Below are positions 1 to 6,116 of a stretch of 7,498 nucleotides of DNA, piece after piece. The stretch is from NCBI GenBank assembly GCA_023441105.1, contig JAEZQX010000468.1, forward strand, positions 1-7,498, written 5' to 3'. The position numbers and the translations under genes are program-made. The stretch is from Pseudomonadota bacterium (GTDB lineage: Bacteria > Pseudomonadota > Gammaproteobacteria > Burkholderiales > Burkholderiaceae). Under the pieces are notes generated by a model. It was not told the origin of the DNA and did no database searches. It was given only the letters and a program-made list of their open reading frames with translations. Position 1 is the first letter of the stretch. Each line of letters begins with the position of its first letter.

Positions 1-5
1 GGCGC

Positions 6-38
6 CGCCTGAGGCCGGGCAAAGCCCGATCCTCGGCG
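6..38 (+). terminator. GC-rich hairpin, possible terminator
   Basis: The left arm CGCC-t-GAGG-c-CGGGC (6-20) pairs with the right arm GCCCG-at-CCTC-GGCG (24-38) around an AAA loop. This gives 13 pairs interrupted by small bulges. It lies directly at a possible stop codon (TGA 10-12) of an upstream plus-strand gene. No T-run follows, so a standard intrinsic terminator is not proven. It could equally be a folded 3' end or a dispersed repeat. Confidence 0.3.
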
Positions 39-110
39 GCTGCTGTGTGGGGCGGTGAGTGGTGCGCCGGATGAGGCCGGGTTTGGCTGAGTGGCACCCG
101 ATGCTCTCAT

Positions 111-134
111 TTGCTCAGTCACGATCATGAGCAA
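111..134. repeat. 7-bp inverted repeat TTGCTCA-N10-TGAGCAA
   Basis: The arms are perfect 7-bp complements separated by 10 bases, so their centres lie 17 bp apart, a common geometry for a dimeric regulator. It could also form a weak hairpin. It sits in the gene-poor left end, about 170 bases past the osmC stop, with no gene start nearby to regulate, so its role is unknown. Confidence 0.25.
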
Positions 135-304
135 CCGGTTGTCCACGGTGCCGGGCGGCGCATGCGACGCCGACCGGCGCGTTGGGCAACCTCAATGCCG
201 AGATCCTCTCCCCGTGCTCCTCCCCCGCGTCGCAGCTGCAGTTCAGTGCCGAGCGATGACGATCGATGGCCGGTGTGATCCCGCCGGATTGGACTTCGCT
301 GGCG

Positions 305-733
305 TCAGCCGAGCTCCCACTTGAGGGTAATTTCGGCGTTCAGCAGCTTCGAGACCGGGCAGCCGCTCTTGGCGCGCTCGGCGAGTTGGCCGAAGGCCTC
401 GCGCTCGATGTTCGGCACCTTGGCTTGCAGCGTCAGGTCCGAGCGGGTGATGGCGAAGCCGTCGCCGATCTTCTCCAGGGTGACGACCGCCGTCGTCTCC
501 AGGCGTTCGGCGGTGAAGCCGGCCTGCTCGAGCTGGACGGCGAGGGCCATCGAGAAACAGCCGGAATGGGCCGCAGCGATGATCTCCTCGGGGTTGGTGC
601 CCTTCTCGCCTTCGAAGCGCTTGCTGAAGGAAATCGCGGCATCGCCGAGCACCCCGCTGGGGGTTTCGAAGGTGCCCTTGCCTTTCTTGCCGGAGCCTTC
701 CCAGACGGTCGTGGCCTTGTTGCTGGTCTTCAT
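305..733 (-). CDS. osmC: OsmC family organic hydroperoxide reductase
   Basis: This 142-residue protein has the normal length for OsmC, a cytoplasmic thiol-dependent peroxidase that reduces organic hydroperoxides and protects against oxidative and osmotic stress. Visible hallmarks are WEG near residue 11, the segment RFEGEKGTNPEE (39-50) with Arg39 and Glu50 near the active site, Cys59 in AAHSGCFSMAL, and Cys125 in AKSGCPVSK. The two cysteines occupy the same positions as the peroxidatic and resolving cysteines of E. coli OsmC, and much of the alignment from memory is near-identical, which favours OsmC over Ohr. The ATG at 733 follows AAGGAG (746-741) with a 7-base spacer, fixing the start. 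It lies 42 bases downstream of the small acidic-protein gene on the same strand and may share its transcript. No frameshift or missing key residue is seen. Confidence 0.95.
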   Translation of the reverse strand: MKTSNKATTVWEGSGKKGKGTFETPSGVLGDAAISFSKRFEGEKGTNPEEIIAAAHSGCFSMALAVQLEQAGFTAERLETTAVVTLEKIGDGFAITRSDLTLQAKVPNIEREAFGQLAERAKSGCPVSKLLNAEITLKWELG

Positions 734-775
734 CCGATTGCTCCTTCTTGCTTGCAGGAATCGCTACAGTACCGG

Positions 776-1087
776 CTATTTCCCCTTGCGCGCCAGTTCG
801 GCCTCATCGAGACCGGTGCCGAGTCCGGCATCGTCGGCGTCGACCGCCTGATCGAAGCCGACATCCTCGCCGGCTCCCTGTTCGCGTCCGACCCCGGCGC
901 GGTCGCCGGTGCCGAAGCGGTCGGAATCGCTGACCAGTTCCTCCGGCGAGGTTGCCGAACCCACGGCGACATCGGAGCCGGAATCGGTGCTGTCGCTGGG
1001 TCCGAGCGTGCCGGTATCGGCGCGGCTCACCGAGGTGCCGCTGCCTTCGTCGACGTTGTCGGGATCGAGGGTGCTTCCTCCTGCCAT
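776..1087 (-). CDS. Small acidic, probably disordered protein
   Basis: This 103-residue protein has unknown function. It is dominated by Gly, Asp, Ser and Ala, with 23 acidic against about 7 basic residues, and lacks Cys, His, Ile, Trp and Tyr entirely, so it is very likely disordered and strongly acidic. A recognisable stretch is LGPSDSTDSGSDV (29-40), followed by DSDRFGTGDRAGVGRE. I recall similar small proteins with LGPSDS-SDSGSD segments in proteobacteria, sometimes given unreliable names such as chemotaxis protein; this is memory, not a search. I chose the start at 1087 because AGGAG (1098-1094) sits 6 bases upstream. The frame is open further upstream, including an ATG 15 codons earlier with a poorer ribosome site. 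It precedes osmC by 42 bases on the same strand, so a stress link is possible but unproven. Confidence 0.72.
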   Translation of the reverse strand: MAGGSTLDPDNVDEGSGTSVSRADTGTLGPSDSTDSGSDVAVGSATSPEELVSDSDRFGTGDRAGVGREQGAGEDVGFDQAVDADDAGLGTGLDEAELARKGK

Positions 1088-1093
1088 GGCGTT

Positions 1094-1098
1094 CTCCT
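1094..1098 (-). promoter_or_regulatory. Ribosome binding site AGGAG
   Basis: Read on the minus strand, AGGAG lies 6 bases before the ATG at 1087. It selects that start over the in-frame ATG 15 codons upstream, which has only a G-run before it. Confidence 0.6.
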
Positions 1099-1233
1099 GT
1101 CCGTATTGAATCCTTCGACTAGCAAGGCACATGCCCCCGGCCTGGCCCGCCGAAGGGCCTGATCGATGCTCCTTCCAGAGCCGGATGACCAGATCCGAAG
1201 CCGAGTCGTGGGATGCCGCATGTTGCGGCGCGC

Positions 1234-1239
1234 TATGAT
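1234..1239 (+). promoter_or_regulatory. Possible -10 box TATGAT
   Basis: TATGAT matches the sigma-70 -10 consensus at five of six bases and lies 33 bases before the lipoprotein ATG, in the divergent intergenic region 1088-1272. No good -35 hexamer is visible at the expected distance (around 1211-1216). It is the most plausible promoter element for the 1273-4433 cluster, but evidence is thin. Confidence 0.28.
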
Positions 1240-1272
1240 TGGGCATTGAAACCTTCGGCCAGCCATTGATCC

Positions 1273-1758
1273 ATGCCAGACGGATTTCAGCGAGAAACCG
1301 CCTTCGCGAAGCAGCCGGTGCGCGGCCGGCTGCTGCCTGCCCGCCGCCTCCTGCTGCCGGTCGCGCTCGTCCTGGCGCTCGCGGGCTGCGCGGCGCAGCT
1401 GCCACCGGTGAGCGAGGCGCCGCCGCCCCGGCAACCGACCCCGGCCGAGAAGGGCATGAAGCCGCTCTCCGGCGCCGAGGTCAGGGAGATCCTCAACAAG
1501 GCCCGCTATCGCTGGCAGGGCGCTCAGGGCGCGACCGGCACGGCGATCACCTCCGGCGACGGACGGGTCCGGGTCATGTGGGAGACCGGTGCCGTCAACG
1601 GCCGGATCCGCTTCAATGAAACCGGCTACTGCTCGCGCTTCGAAGGCGTGCGCAACGGCATGGAGGACTGCTACCGGCTCTATCGCACCGGGCCGCGCGA
1701 TTTCACGGTCGTGCGCCAGGATGGAACGCCCAGCGGGACCATCGCGCTGCTCGATTGA
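1273..1758 (+). CDS. Small envelope lipoprotein, function unknown
   Basis: This 161-residue protein has an N-terminal export signal: basic residues (RGRLLPARR, 17-25), a hydrophobic core (LLLPVALVLALAG, 26-38) and a lipobox L36-A37-G38-C39. Cleavage before Cys39 and lipidation are predicted, and Ala after the cysteine fits outer-membrane sorting. A Pro-rich linker (42-57) leads to a compact domain with PLSGAEVREIL (64-74), a W/G-rich middle, and a Cys pair (C120, C133) that may form a disulfide. The layout is reminiscent of DUF995-type periplasmic domains, but I am unsure. The start is uncertain: ATG 1273 gives a long 25-residue n-region, whereas GTG 1318 would give a more typical signal peptide; neither has a good ribosome site. 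The DUF2889 gene begins 9 bases after its stop, implying co-transcription. Confidence 0.78.
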   Translation: MPDGFQRETAFAKQPVRGRLLPARRLLLPVALVLALAGCAAQLPPVSEAPPPRQPTPAEKGMKPLSGAEVREILNKARYRWQGAQGATGTAITSGDGRVRVMWETGAVNGRIRFNETGYCSRFEGVRNGMEDCYRLYRTGPRDFTVVRQDGTPSGTIALLD

Positions 1759-1767
1759 CGCGCATCG

Positions 1768-2388
1768 ATGTCGTCGCCCGCCCCGATGCCTCGCCACATC
1801 CTGCACACCCGCTCTATCGAGCTGCAGGGGTTCATCCGCGACGACGGCCTGTTCGAGCTCGAGGCGCGCCTGACCGACACGAAGTCCTACGACAGCCGGC
1901 GCTTCCCGGATGCAACGCTGCCGGCCGGCGAGCCCTTGCACGACATGGTCGTGCGCATGACCTTCGACGACGAGCTGCTGATCAGCGAGTTCAGCGCCAC
2001 CATGGCCGCCACCCCGTACGACGGCTGTCGCGAGGCGGAGCCGAACTTTGGCGCGCTGGTGGGCCTGCGCATCCAGCCGGGCTTCCTGCGCGAGGCCAAC
2101 CGCCGGGTGGCCGGCGTCAAGGGCTGTACGCACGTGCGCGAGTTGTTGCAGCAGATCGCCACCACCGCCTACCAGACGGTGGTCGGCGTGCGCCTGCAAA
2201 AGCAGGCCGAGACCGGGACCCAGCCGTCCGGCAAGCCGGGCCTGCTCGACACCTGCGCCGGCTACCGCGCCGACGGCGACTGGGTGCGCATCCGCTGGCC
2301 TGACTACTACCGGCCGCGCGCGGCGGCACTGGCCAGCGGCGAGGACGTCGCCACGGCAGGCGACGCCGGCGGGGAGCGGCGTCCCTGA
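1768..2388 (+). CDS. DUF2889 family protein
   Basis: This 206-residue protein matches the DUF2889 family as I know it: an opening H-x-R (H13, R15), the block GFIRDDGLFELEARLTD (21-37), LHDMVVRMT (57-65), PYDGC (83-87), a GL-x-I-x-G stretch (99-105) and GCTHVRELL (119-127). The family has no established biochemical role. Conserved-looking H58, D59, C87, C120 and H122, plus C163, could be metal ligands, which is inference. There is no signal peptide or membrane helix, so it is probably cytoplasmic. The Ala/Gly-rich tail after residue 182 looks unstructured. Two starts are possible, ATG 1768 and ATG 1786 (at MPRHILHTR); neither has a clear ribosome site, consistent with coupling to the lipoprotein gene ending 9 bases earlier. 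The DUF3182 gene follows after 43 bases. Confidence 0.88.
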   Translation: MSSPAPMPRHILHTRSIELQGFIRDDGLFELEARLTDTKSYDSRRFPDATLPAGEPLHDMVVRMTFDDELLISEFSATMAATPYDGCREAEPNFGALVGLRIQPGFLREANRRVAGVKGCTHVRELLQQIATTAYQTVVGVRLQKQAETGTQPSGKPGLLDTCAGYRADGDWVRIRWPDYYRPRAAALASGEDVATAGDAGGERRP

Positions 2389-2431
2389 GGGCTGGCGGCC
2401 CCCAAGGCATGGTGCTTGCCAAGGCGGCCGC

Positions 2432-3670
2432 ATGACAGCAATGCCACCCTTCCCGATGACCCCGGCGCCGACCGATCCCGGCGATGCCGAGGGCGACCAC
2501 GCCGCGGCGGACCACGACCGGCTCGGCGCCACGACCGGACAGGTCCCGGGCGCCGCCACCGGACCGGTCGTCTTCCTGCATTGCGCCGGCACCGAGCGGC
2601 TGCATCGCCACGAGCTGGTCAGCAAGAGCGCGCTGGCCGAGGCCGTCGCGCGGCTTGTCGGGCGGGCCTATGGCGGGCATTTCCGCGACGACTTCGCCTA
2701 TGCCGGCGCGCCGTTCTTCGTGCCGAGCGAGACGCTGACCGCGGCCGAGGCAGCCCGCTTCGGCATCCGCGAGGCCAGCGAGCTGTTCGGCGGCGTGGTG
2801 CCGCAGGCCTTCGTCGGCACCAAGGTGATCACCCACGGGCTGGCGGCGCCGGATGCGGCCGCACCGGAAGGCTGGCAGCCCCGGTTCGGCGAGCGGGTGG
2901 CCGATGTCGTGCTGCCCGGATTCACCGCCTTCGATCCGGCCAGCGCCAGGCAGGCGGGCGGCCGGCTGTTGCAGTCCGGCTCGGTGCGCCTGAAGCGACC
3001 GGACGGGGTGGGCGGACGCGGGCAACTGGTGATCCGCGACCGGCGCCAGCTGGAGGAAGCACTGGCCGCGGTCGATCCGGCGCAACTCGCCGGCGAGGGG
3101 GTGGTGCTGGAAGCCAACCTGTTCGATGTCCGCACCTTCAGCGTCGGCCAGGCGAGCCTTGGCGGCATCCTGATCAGTTACTGCGGCACGCAGCGACTGA
3201 CCCGCGCCAACGACGGCAGCCAGGTCTATGGCGGCTCCGAGCTGCTGGTGGCCCGCGGCGGCTGGGACGATCTGCTGGCGCTGCAACTGGCGCCGCAGAC
3301 CCGCATCGCCATCGACCAGGCGCGCACCTACCACGAGGCGGCACAGGACTGCTTCGCCGGCATGTTCGCCACCCGCAGCAATTACGACGTCGCCCAGGGC
3401 TACGATGAAGCCGGAACCGGCCGCTCCGGCGTGCTCGAGCAGTCGTGGCGCATCGGCGGCGCGACCGGCGCGGAGGTGGCCGCCATCGGCGCCTTCCTGG
3501 CCGACCCCACGCTGCGCTCGATCGGCGCCTCCACCACCGAGCTGTATGGCGAGTACGGCGAGCTGCCCGACGATGCGGTGATCTACTTCCAGGGCGACGA
3601 CGACGTCGTCGGGCCGCTCGTCAAGTATGCGCGGCTGCACCCGCGCGGCACCGACGATGACCATCCGTGA
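2432..3670 (+). CDS. DUF3182 family protein, ATP-grasp-like
   Basis: This 412-residue protein resembles DUF3182 proteins, whose fold and motifs recall ATP-grasp ligases. After a Pro/Asp-rich, probably disordered leader (1-43) comes VVFLHCAGTERLHRHELVSK (46-65). Later features are the glycine-rich phosphate-binding-like segment RLKRPDGVGGRGQ (186-198), VVLEANL (224-230) with a possible metal-binding Glu227, ISYCGTQR (248-255), QVYGGSELLV (264-273) and a conserved-looking C-terminus with ELYGEYGELPDDAV (370-383). ATP-grasp enzymes typically activate a carboxylate with ATP and join it to an amine or thiol; the substrate here is unknown. The frame is open far upstream but overlaps the DUF2889 gene. 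ATG 2432 is chosen because AAGG (2421-2424) lies 7 bases before it. Its 3' end overlaps the hydrolase start by 14 bases, implying translational coupling. Confidence 0.85.
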   Translation: MTAMPPFPMTPAPTDPGDAEGDHAAADHDRLGATTGQVPGAATGPVVFLHCAGTERLHRHELVSKSALAEAVARLVGRAYGGHFRDDFAYAGAPFFVPSETLTAAEAARFGIREASELFGGVVPQAFVGTKVITHGLAAPDAAAPEGWQPRFGERVADVVLPGFTAFDPASARQAGGRLLQSGSVRLKRPDGVGGRGQLVIRDRRQLEEALAAVDPAQLAGEGVVLEANLFDVRTFSVGQASLGGILISYCGTQRLTRANDGSQVYGGSELLVARGGWDDLLALQLAPQTRIAIDQARTYHEAAQDCFAGMFATRSNYDVAQGYDEAGTGRSGVLEQSWRIGGATGAEVAAIGAFLADPTLRSIGASTTELYGEYGELPDDAVIYFQGDDDVVGPLVKYARLHPRGTDDDHP

Positions 3671-4433
3671 GAAGCGCACCACCTTCGAGGTCCATGGCGA
3701 CCGGATCTGCGCCACCATCGTCGCGCCGCAGACGCTGCTGCCCGGCATCCTGTTCGTGCACGGCTGGGGGGGCAGCCAGGCGCGCTACCTGGAACGGGCC
3801 CGGGAGATCGCGGAGCTCGGCTGCGTCTGCCTGACGTTCGACCTCACCGGTCACGCCGGCACCGCCACCCGCTTCGAGACCGTCACCCGCGACAACAACC
3901 TGCAGGACGCGCTCGCCGCCTACGACCTGCTGGTCGCGCAGCCGAACGTCGATCCCGGCCAGATCGCGGTGGTGGGCAGCAGCTATGGCGGCTACCTGGC
4001 AGCCCTGCTGACCGCCATACGGCCGGTGCAATGGCTGGCGCTGCGCGTGCCGGCGCTTTATGTCGACTCCGGCTGGGAAATCCCGAAACTGCAACTGCGC
4101 AAGGAGCAGGATCTCGATGCCTACCGGCAGACGATCATCGCCGCGGAGAAGAACCGTGCACTGCTGGCCTGCTCGCAATTCGCCGGCGACGTGCTGCTGG
4201 TGCAGTCAGAATCGGACCACCTGATCCCGCCCGCAGTCATATCCAACTATCGCGAGGCCTGTGTCCATGCACGCTCGCTCACCTACCGCATGATGCGCGG
4301 TGCCGACCATGGACTGACCGAGGAGCCGATGCGCCAGGCCTACACCGCGCTGCTCTTCAACTGGCTGCGCGAAATGGTTTTCGGGATGCAGAAGGCCACC
4401 GCGGCGGCGCCGATGGCGGCCGCGCGCGGCTGA
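3657..4433 (+). CDS. Alpha/beta hydrolase
   Basis: This 258-residue protein has the alpha/beta-hydrolase fold signature: oxyanion-hole motif HGWGG (35-39), nucleophile elbow G-S-S-Y-G (107-111) with Ser109, probable acid Asp187 in SESDHLIP, and His218 in GADHGL. The triad is complete and the length suits a serine hydrolase of the dienelactone-hydrolase or acyl-peptidase-like group (esterase, lipase or peptidase activity); no substrate can be assigned. It lacks a signal peptide, so it is probably cytoplasmic. ATG 3657 overlaps the DUF3182 stop by 14 bases; an in-frame ATG at 3627 would add ten residues and deepen the overlap. ATG 3657 is preferred because the protein then begins right at the first beta strand. 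Its stop TGA (4431-4433) directly abuts the stop of the convergent membrane-protein gene. Confidence 0.92.
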   Translation: MTIREKRTTFEVHGDRICATIVAPQTLLPGILFVHGWGGSQARYLERAREIAELGCVCLTFDLTGHAGTATRFETVTRDNNLQDALAAYDLLVAQPNVDPGQIAVVGSSYGGYLAALLTAIRPVQWLALRVPALYVDSGWEIPKLQLRKEQDLDAYRQTIIAAEKNRALLACSQFAGDVLLVQSESDHLIPPAVISNYREACVHARSLTYRMMRGADHGLTEEPMRQAYTALLFNWLREMVFGMQKATAAAPMAAARG

Positions 4434-4937
4434 TCAGCCGGCCGGATAGAAGGGCGCCGCAACCTCGTCGTCCCGCCGCCGCGAGCGGGCGATGGCCGCT
4501 GCAGCCAGGCCGAGGCCGAAGGCGACGAAGCCCGCCGCCATCGCCGGGCGCGACAGCCGCAGTTCGAAACCCGGCGTCAGCCGCCGCGGCGTGATGGTGT
4601 AGTCGATGGCGCAGGCCGCCGCGGCCGTGCCCAGGCCGGCCGCGAGCGCGGCCGACGGCGAGCTTTCTGCCCAGTCGCCGGCCAGACGCTCGTAGAGCAC
4701 CGCCCAGAAGAACGCCGATGCATGATGGGTGGCGAAGCCGACCCCGGTATGCCGCAACGACACCTCGTCGGTGATGGCCCGCTGGTCGCCCCACAACCAG
4801 TGACTGGTGCTGTTGAGGGCCGCGGGCGCATGGCCGGCCTCGACCTTGGAGGCGACGCCCAGCGCCAGGGTCGACAGGAAGCTCGCCGCACCGCCGCTCA
4901 CGACGGCATCCTTCAGTGCCTGATCCCAGGGTTTCAT
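4434..4937 (-). CDS. Small integral membrane protein, unknown function
   Basis: This 167-residue protein has about four hydrophobic segments (roughly 11-30, 64-84, 95-112 and 130-150) and a basic patch RSRRR (151-155) after the last one, followed by a short tail. A polar loop at 36-62 holds STSHWLWGDQ, and H64, H71 and H72 cluster at the start of segment 2. I do not recognise a named domain. The start at 4937 is supported by a strong GGAGGA (4947-4942) 4 bases upstream; an ATG at 5009 would add 24 polar residues and has no such site. It converges with the hydrolase gene with no bases between the two stops, and diverges from the transporter gene. Function cannot be inferred from context. Confidence 0.8.
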   Translation of the reverse strand: MKPWDQALKDAVVSGGAASFLSTLALGVASKVEAGHAPAALNSTSHWLWGDQRAITDEVSLRHTGVGFATHHASAFFWAVLYERLAGDWAESSPSAALAAGLGTAAAACAIDYTITPRRLTPGFELRLSRPAMAAGFVAFGLGLAAAAIARSRRRDDEVAAPFYPAG

Positions 4938-4941
4938 CGAT

Positions 4942-4947
4942 TCCTCC
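4942..4947 (-). promoter_or_regulatory. Strong ribosome binding site GGAGGA
   Basis: Read on the minus strand, GGAGGA lies 4 bases before ATG 4937. It is the best ribosome site in the window and decides the start of the membrane protein against the in-frame ATG at 5009. Confidence 0.7.
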
Positions 4948-5015
4948 AGAGGCTCGCGTTGGCGAAAGCCTCCGTCCGCAACGGCTGTGCCCGCGGGGCC
5001 GGTTAGCATAGTGGC

Positions 5016-6023
5016 CTGTCATCGAGCCTGCGTCACCTGGACAACCGACCCTCCCATCCCGCCGCGAAACCGGCGCCGCTGCCGCCGCTCGCCGGCGTCC
5101 TGCTGCTGCTCCTGGTCGCGACCGTCTTTGCCAGCAATCACGTCGCCGCCCGGCTGGCCTTCGACGATGGCACCAGCGTCGCCGCCGCGGTGGCCATCCG
5201 CTCGGTGACGACGGTCGTGGTGGTGCTGTGCCTGCTGCGCGCCACCGGCTCCTCGCTGCGTCTGCCGCGCAAGACGCTCGGTCGGGGCATCCTGATCGGC
5301 CTGCTGCTGAGCGTGCAGAGCTACTGCCTGTATGCGGCCGTGGCCCGGCTGCCGGTGGCGCTCGCGCTGCTGACCTTCAATACCTTCCCAATCCTGCTGG
5401 CGGCGATTTCGTGGCTGCTCGGCGGCCCAGCGCCCGGGCGGCGAACCTTGATCGCGATGCCGGTGATCCTGCTCGGCCTCACCCTGGCGCTGAACGTGAT
5501 GGGCATCGGCACGCCGGCGGCGACCGGCGGCAGCGCCGGCCTCGGCGAGCGCTGGTCGGAGATTTCGGCAGGCGTCGGTTTCGCCCTCTGCGCATCGAGC
5601 AGTTTCGCGCTGGCGCTCTATCTCACGACCCGCTGGCTCGGCGGCGTCGACGGCCGGCTGCGGGCGATGCTGACGATGGCAACGGTCGGCGCGGTGGTGC
5701 TGCTGGCAGGGTTGCTGGCGGGGCTTCTCGGCCTGGCCGGCGAGGGCGGTGCCGGCGCCGCCTTCGCCCTGCCGACCGGGCCGCGCGGCTGGCTCGGACT
5801 GGTCTTGCTGAGCCTGCTCTACACCACCGCCTTCACCACGCTGTTCGCGCTGCTGCCGCGGCTTGGCGCGGTGAACAACGCCCCAGTCCTCAACTTCGAG
5901 CCGATTGCCGCGCTGGTGCTGGCGTCGCAGATCCTCGGCCAGGAGGTACAGGCGATCCAGATCGCCGGTGCCCTGCTGGTGATCGGCGCCATCGTCTTCC
6001 TGACCACAGGCCCCCGCCGCTAG
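5016..6023 (+). CDS. EamA/DMT superfamily transporter, start unclear
   Basis: From the CTG at 5016 the frame encodes 335 residues with ten hydrophobic segments, the standard layout of two five-helix EamA repeats in inner-membrane drug/metabolite exporters. Helix 1 begins at about 5091 (AGVLLLLLVATVFASNH). Helices 3-4 show SYCLYAAVARLPVALALLTF and NTFPILLA, and the C-terminal repeat ends with APVLNFEPIAALVLASQIL and a final helix with GALLVIGAIVF, all typical of the family. The substrate is unknown; family members export amino acids, metabolites or drugs. The start is the oddity: the frame is open from the stop TAG at 5004, yet the first ATG/GTG/TTG is GTG 5190, inside helix 2. Only CTG codons (5016, 5028, 5037, 5079) could start a full-length protein, and none has a ribosome site. 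An automated call would probably use 5190-6023. The upstream gene is divergent. Confidence 0.85.
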   Translation: MSSSLRHLDNRPSHPAAKPAPLPPLAGVLLLLLVATVFASNHVAARLAFDDGTSVAAAVAIRSVTTVVVVLCLLRATGSSLRLPRKTLGRGILIGLLLSVQSYCLYAAVARLPVALALLTFNTFPILLAAISWLLGGPAPGRRTLIAMPVILLGLTLALNVMGIGTPAATGGSAGLGERWSEISAGVGFALCASSSFALALYLTTRWLGGVDGRLRAMLTMATVGAVVLLAGLLAGLLGLAGEGGAGAAFALPTGPRGWLGLVLLSLLYTTAFTTLFALLPRLGAVNNAPVLNFEPIAALVLASQILGQEVQAIQIAGALLVIGAIVFLTTGPRR

Positions 6024-6034
6024 CCTCGCCGCGC

Positions 6035-6040
6035 TATAAT
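6035..6040 (+). promoter_or_regulatory. Perfect -10 box TATAAT
   Basis: An exact sigma-70 -10 hexamer in very GC-rich DNA, 12 bases after the transporter stop and pointing toward the helicase. No consensus -35 is seen at 16-18 bases upstream (around 6012-6017, GC only), so it may need an activator or be weak. If used, transcription would start near 6047 and leave a leader of about 140 bases or more. Confidence 0.42.
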
Positions 6041-6099
6041 CGTCGGTTCCGGACACTGCCAATCGGTCCGGACTGCGTTGCCTTGTGTTCGGTTCCGGT

Positions 6100-6116
6100 C
6101 GCGAAGCACTTTCGCG
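6100..6116 (+). repeat. Hairpin CGCGAA-N5-TTCGCG in the helicase leader
   Basis: Perfect 6-bp arms enclose the loop GCACT. No T-run follows, so it is not a standard terminator. Its place in the presumed 5' leader would suit an mRNA structural element affecting stability or translation, possibly autoregulation by the helicase, which is inference. Confidence 0.35.

Larger units (their letters stand above)
1..304. other. Region without a convincing gene
   Basis: No reading frame here has both a credible ribosome site and coding-like composition. The 77-residue frame starting at 91 runs into the 3' end of osmC on the other strand and has no recognisable domain. In frame 1 the first codons read G-A-A-stop (TGA at 10-12), so an upstream plus-strand gene could end exactly here, but four codons cannot prove it. 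The stretch holds a GC-rich hairpin (6-38), a 10-base direct repeat TGAGGCCGGG (10-19 and 72-81) and an inverted repeat TTGCTCA/TGAGCAA (111-134). I see no clear terminator for osmC, which is transcribed toward this region. Confidence 0.5.

Noticed and set aside
91..324. 77-residue open frame in the left intergenic region
   Set aside because: GTG start without a ribosome site, no recognisable domain, and it overlaps the osmC 3' end on the other strand.
1144..1159. GGCCC-N6-GGGCC hairpin in the divergent intergenic region
   Set aside because: Only 5 bp of GC stem with no T-run. Such stems are expected by chance at this GC content.
266..1162. 298-residue open frame on the plus strand
   Set aside because: Antisense to osmC and the acidic-protein gene, both with good ribosome sites. 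No domain of its own.
1027..2625. 532-residue open frame on the minus strand
   Set aside because: It lies antisense to the lipoprotein and DUF2889 genes, and its composition (runs of Arg, Ala, His, Gln, Gly) is the usual antisense shadow of GC-rich genes. Only the extreme end overlaps real minus-strand coding, in another frame.
2117..3748. 543-residue open frame on the minus strand
   Set aside because: Antisense to the DUF3182 gene, whose protein has coherent motifs. The shadow has no domain signature and its length follows from high GC and few stops.
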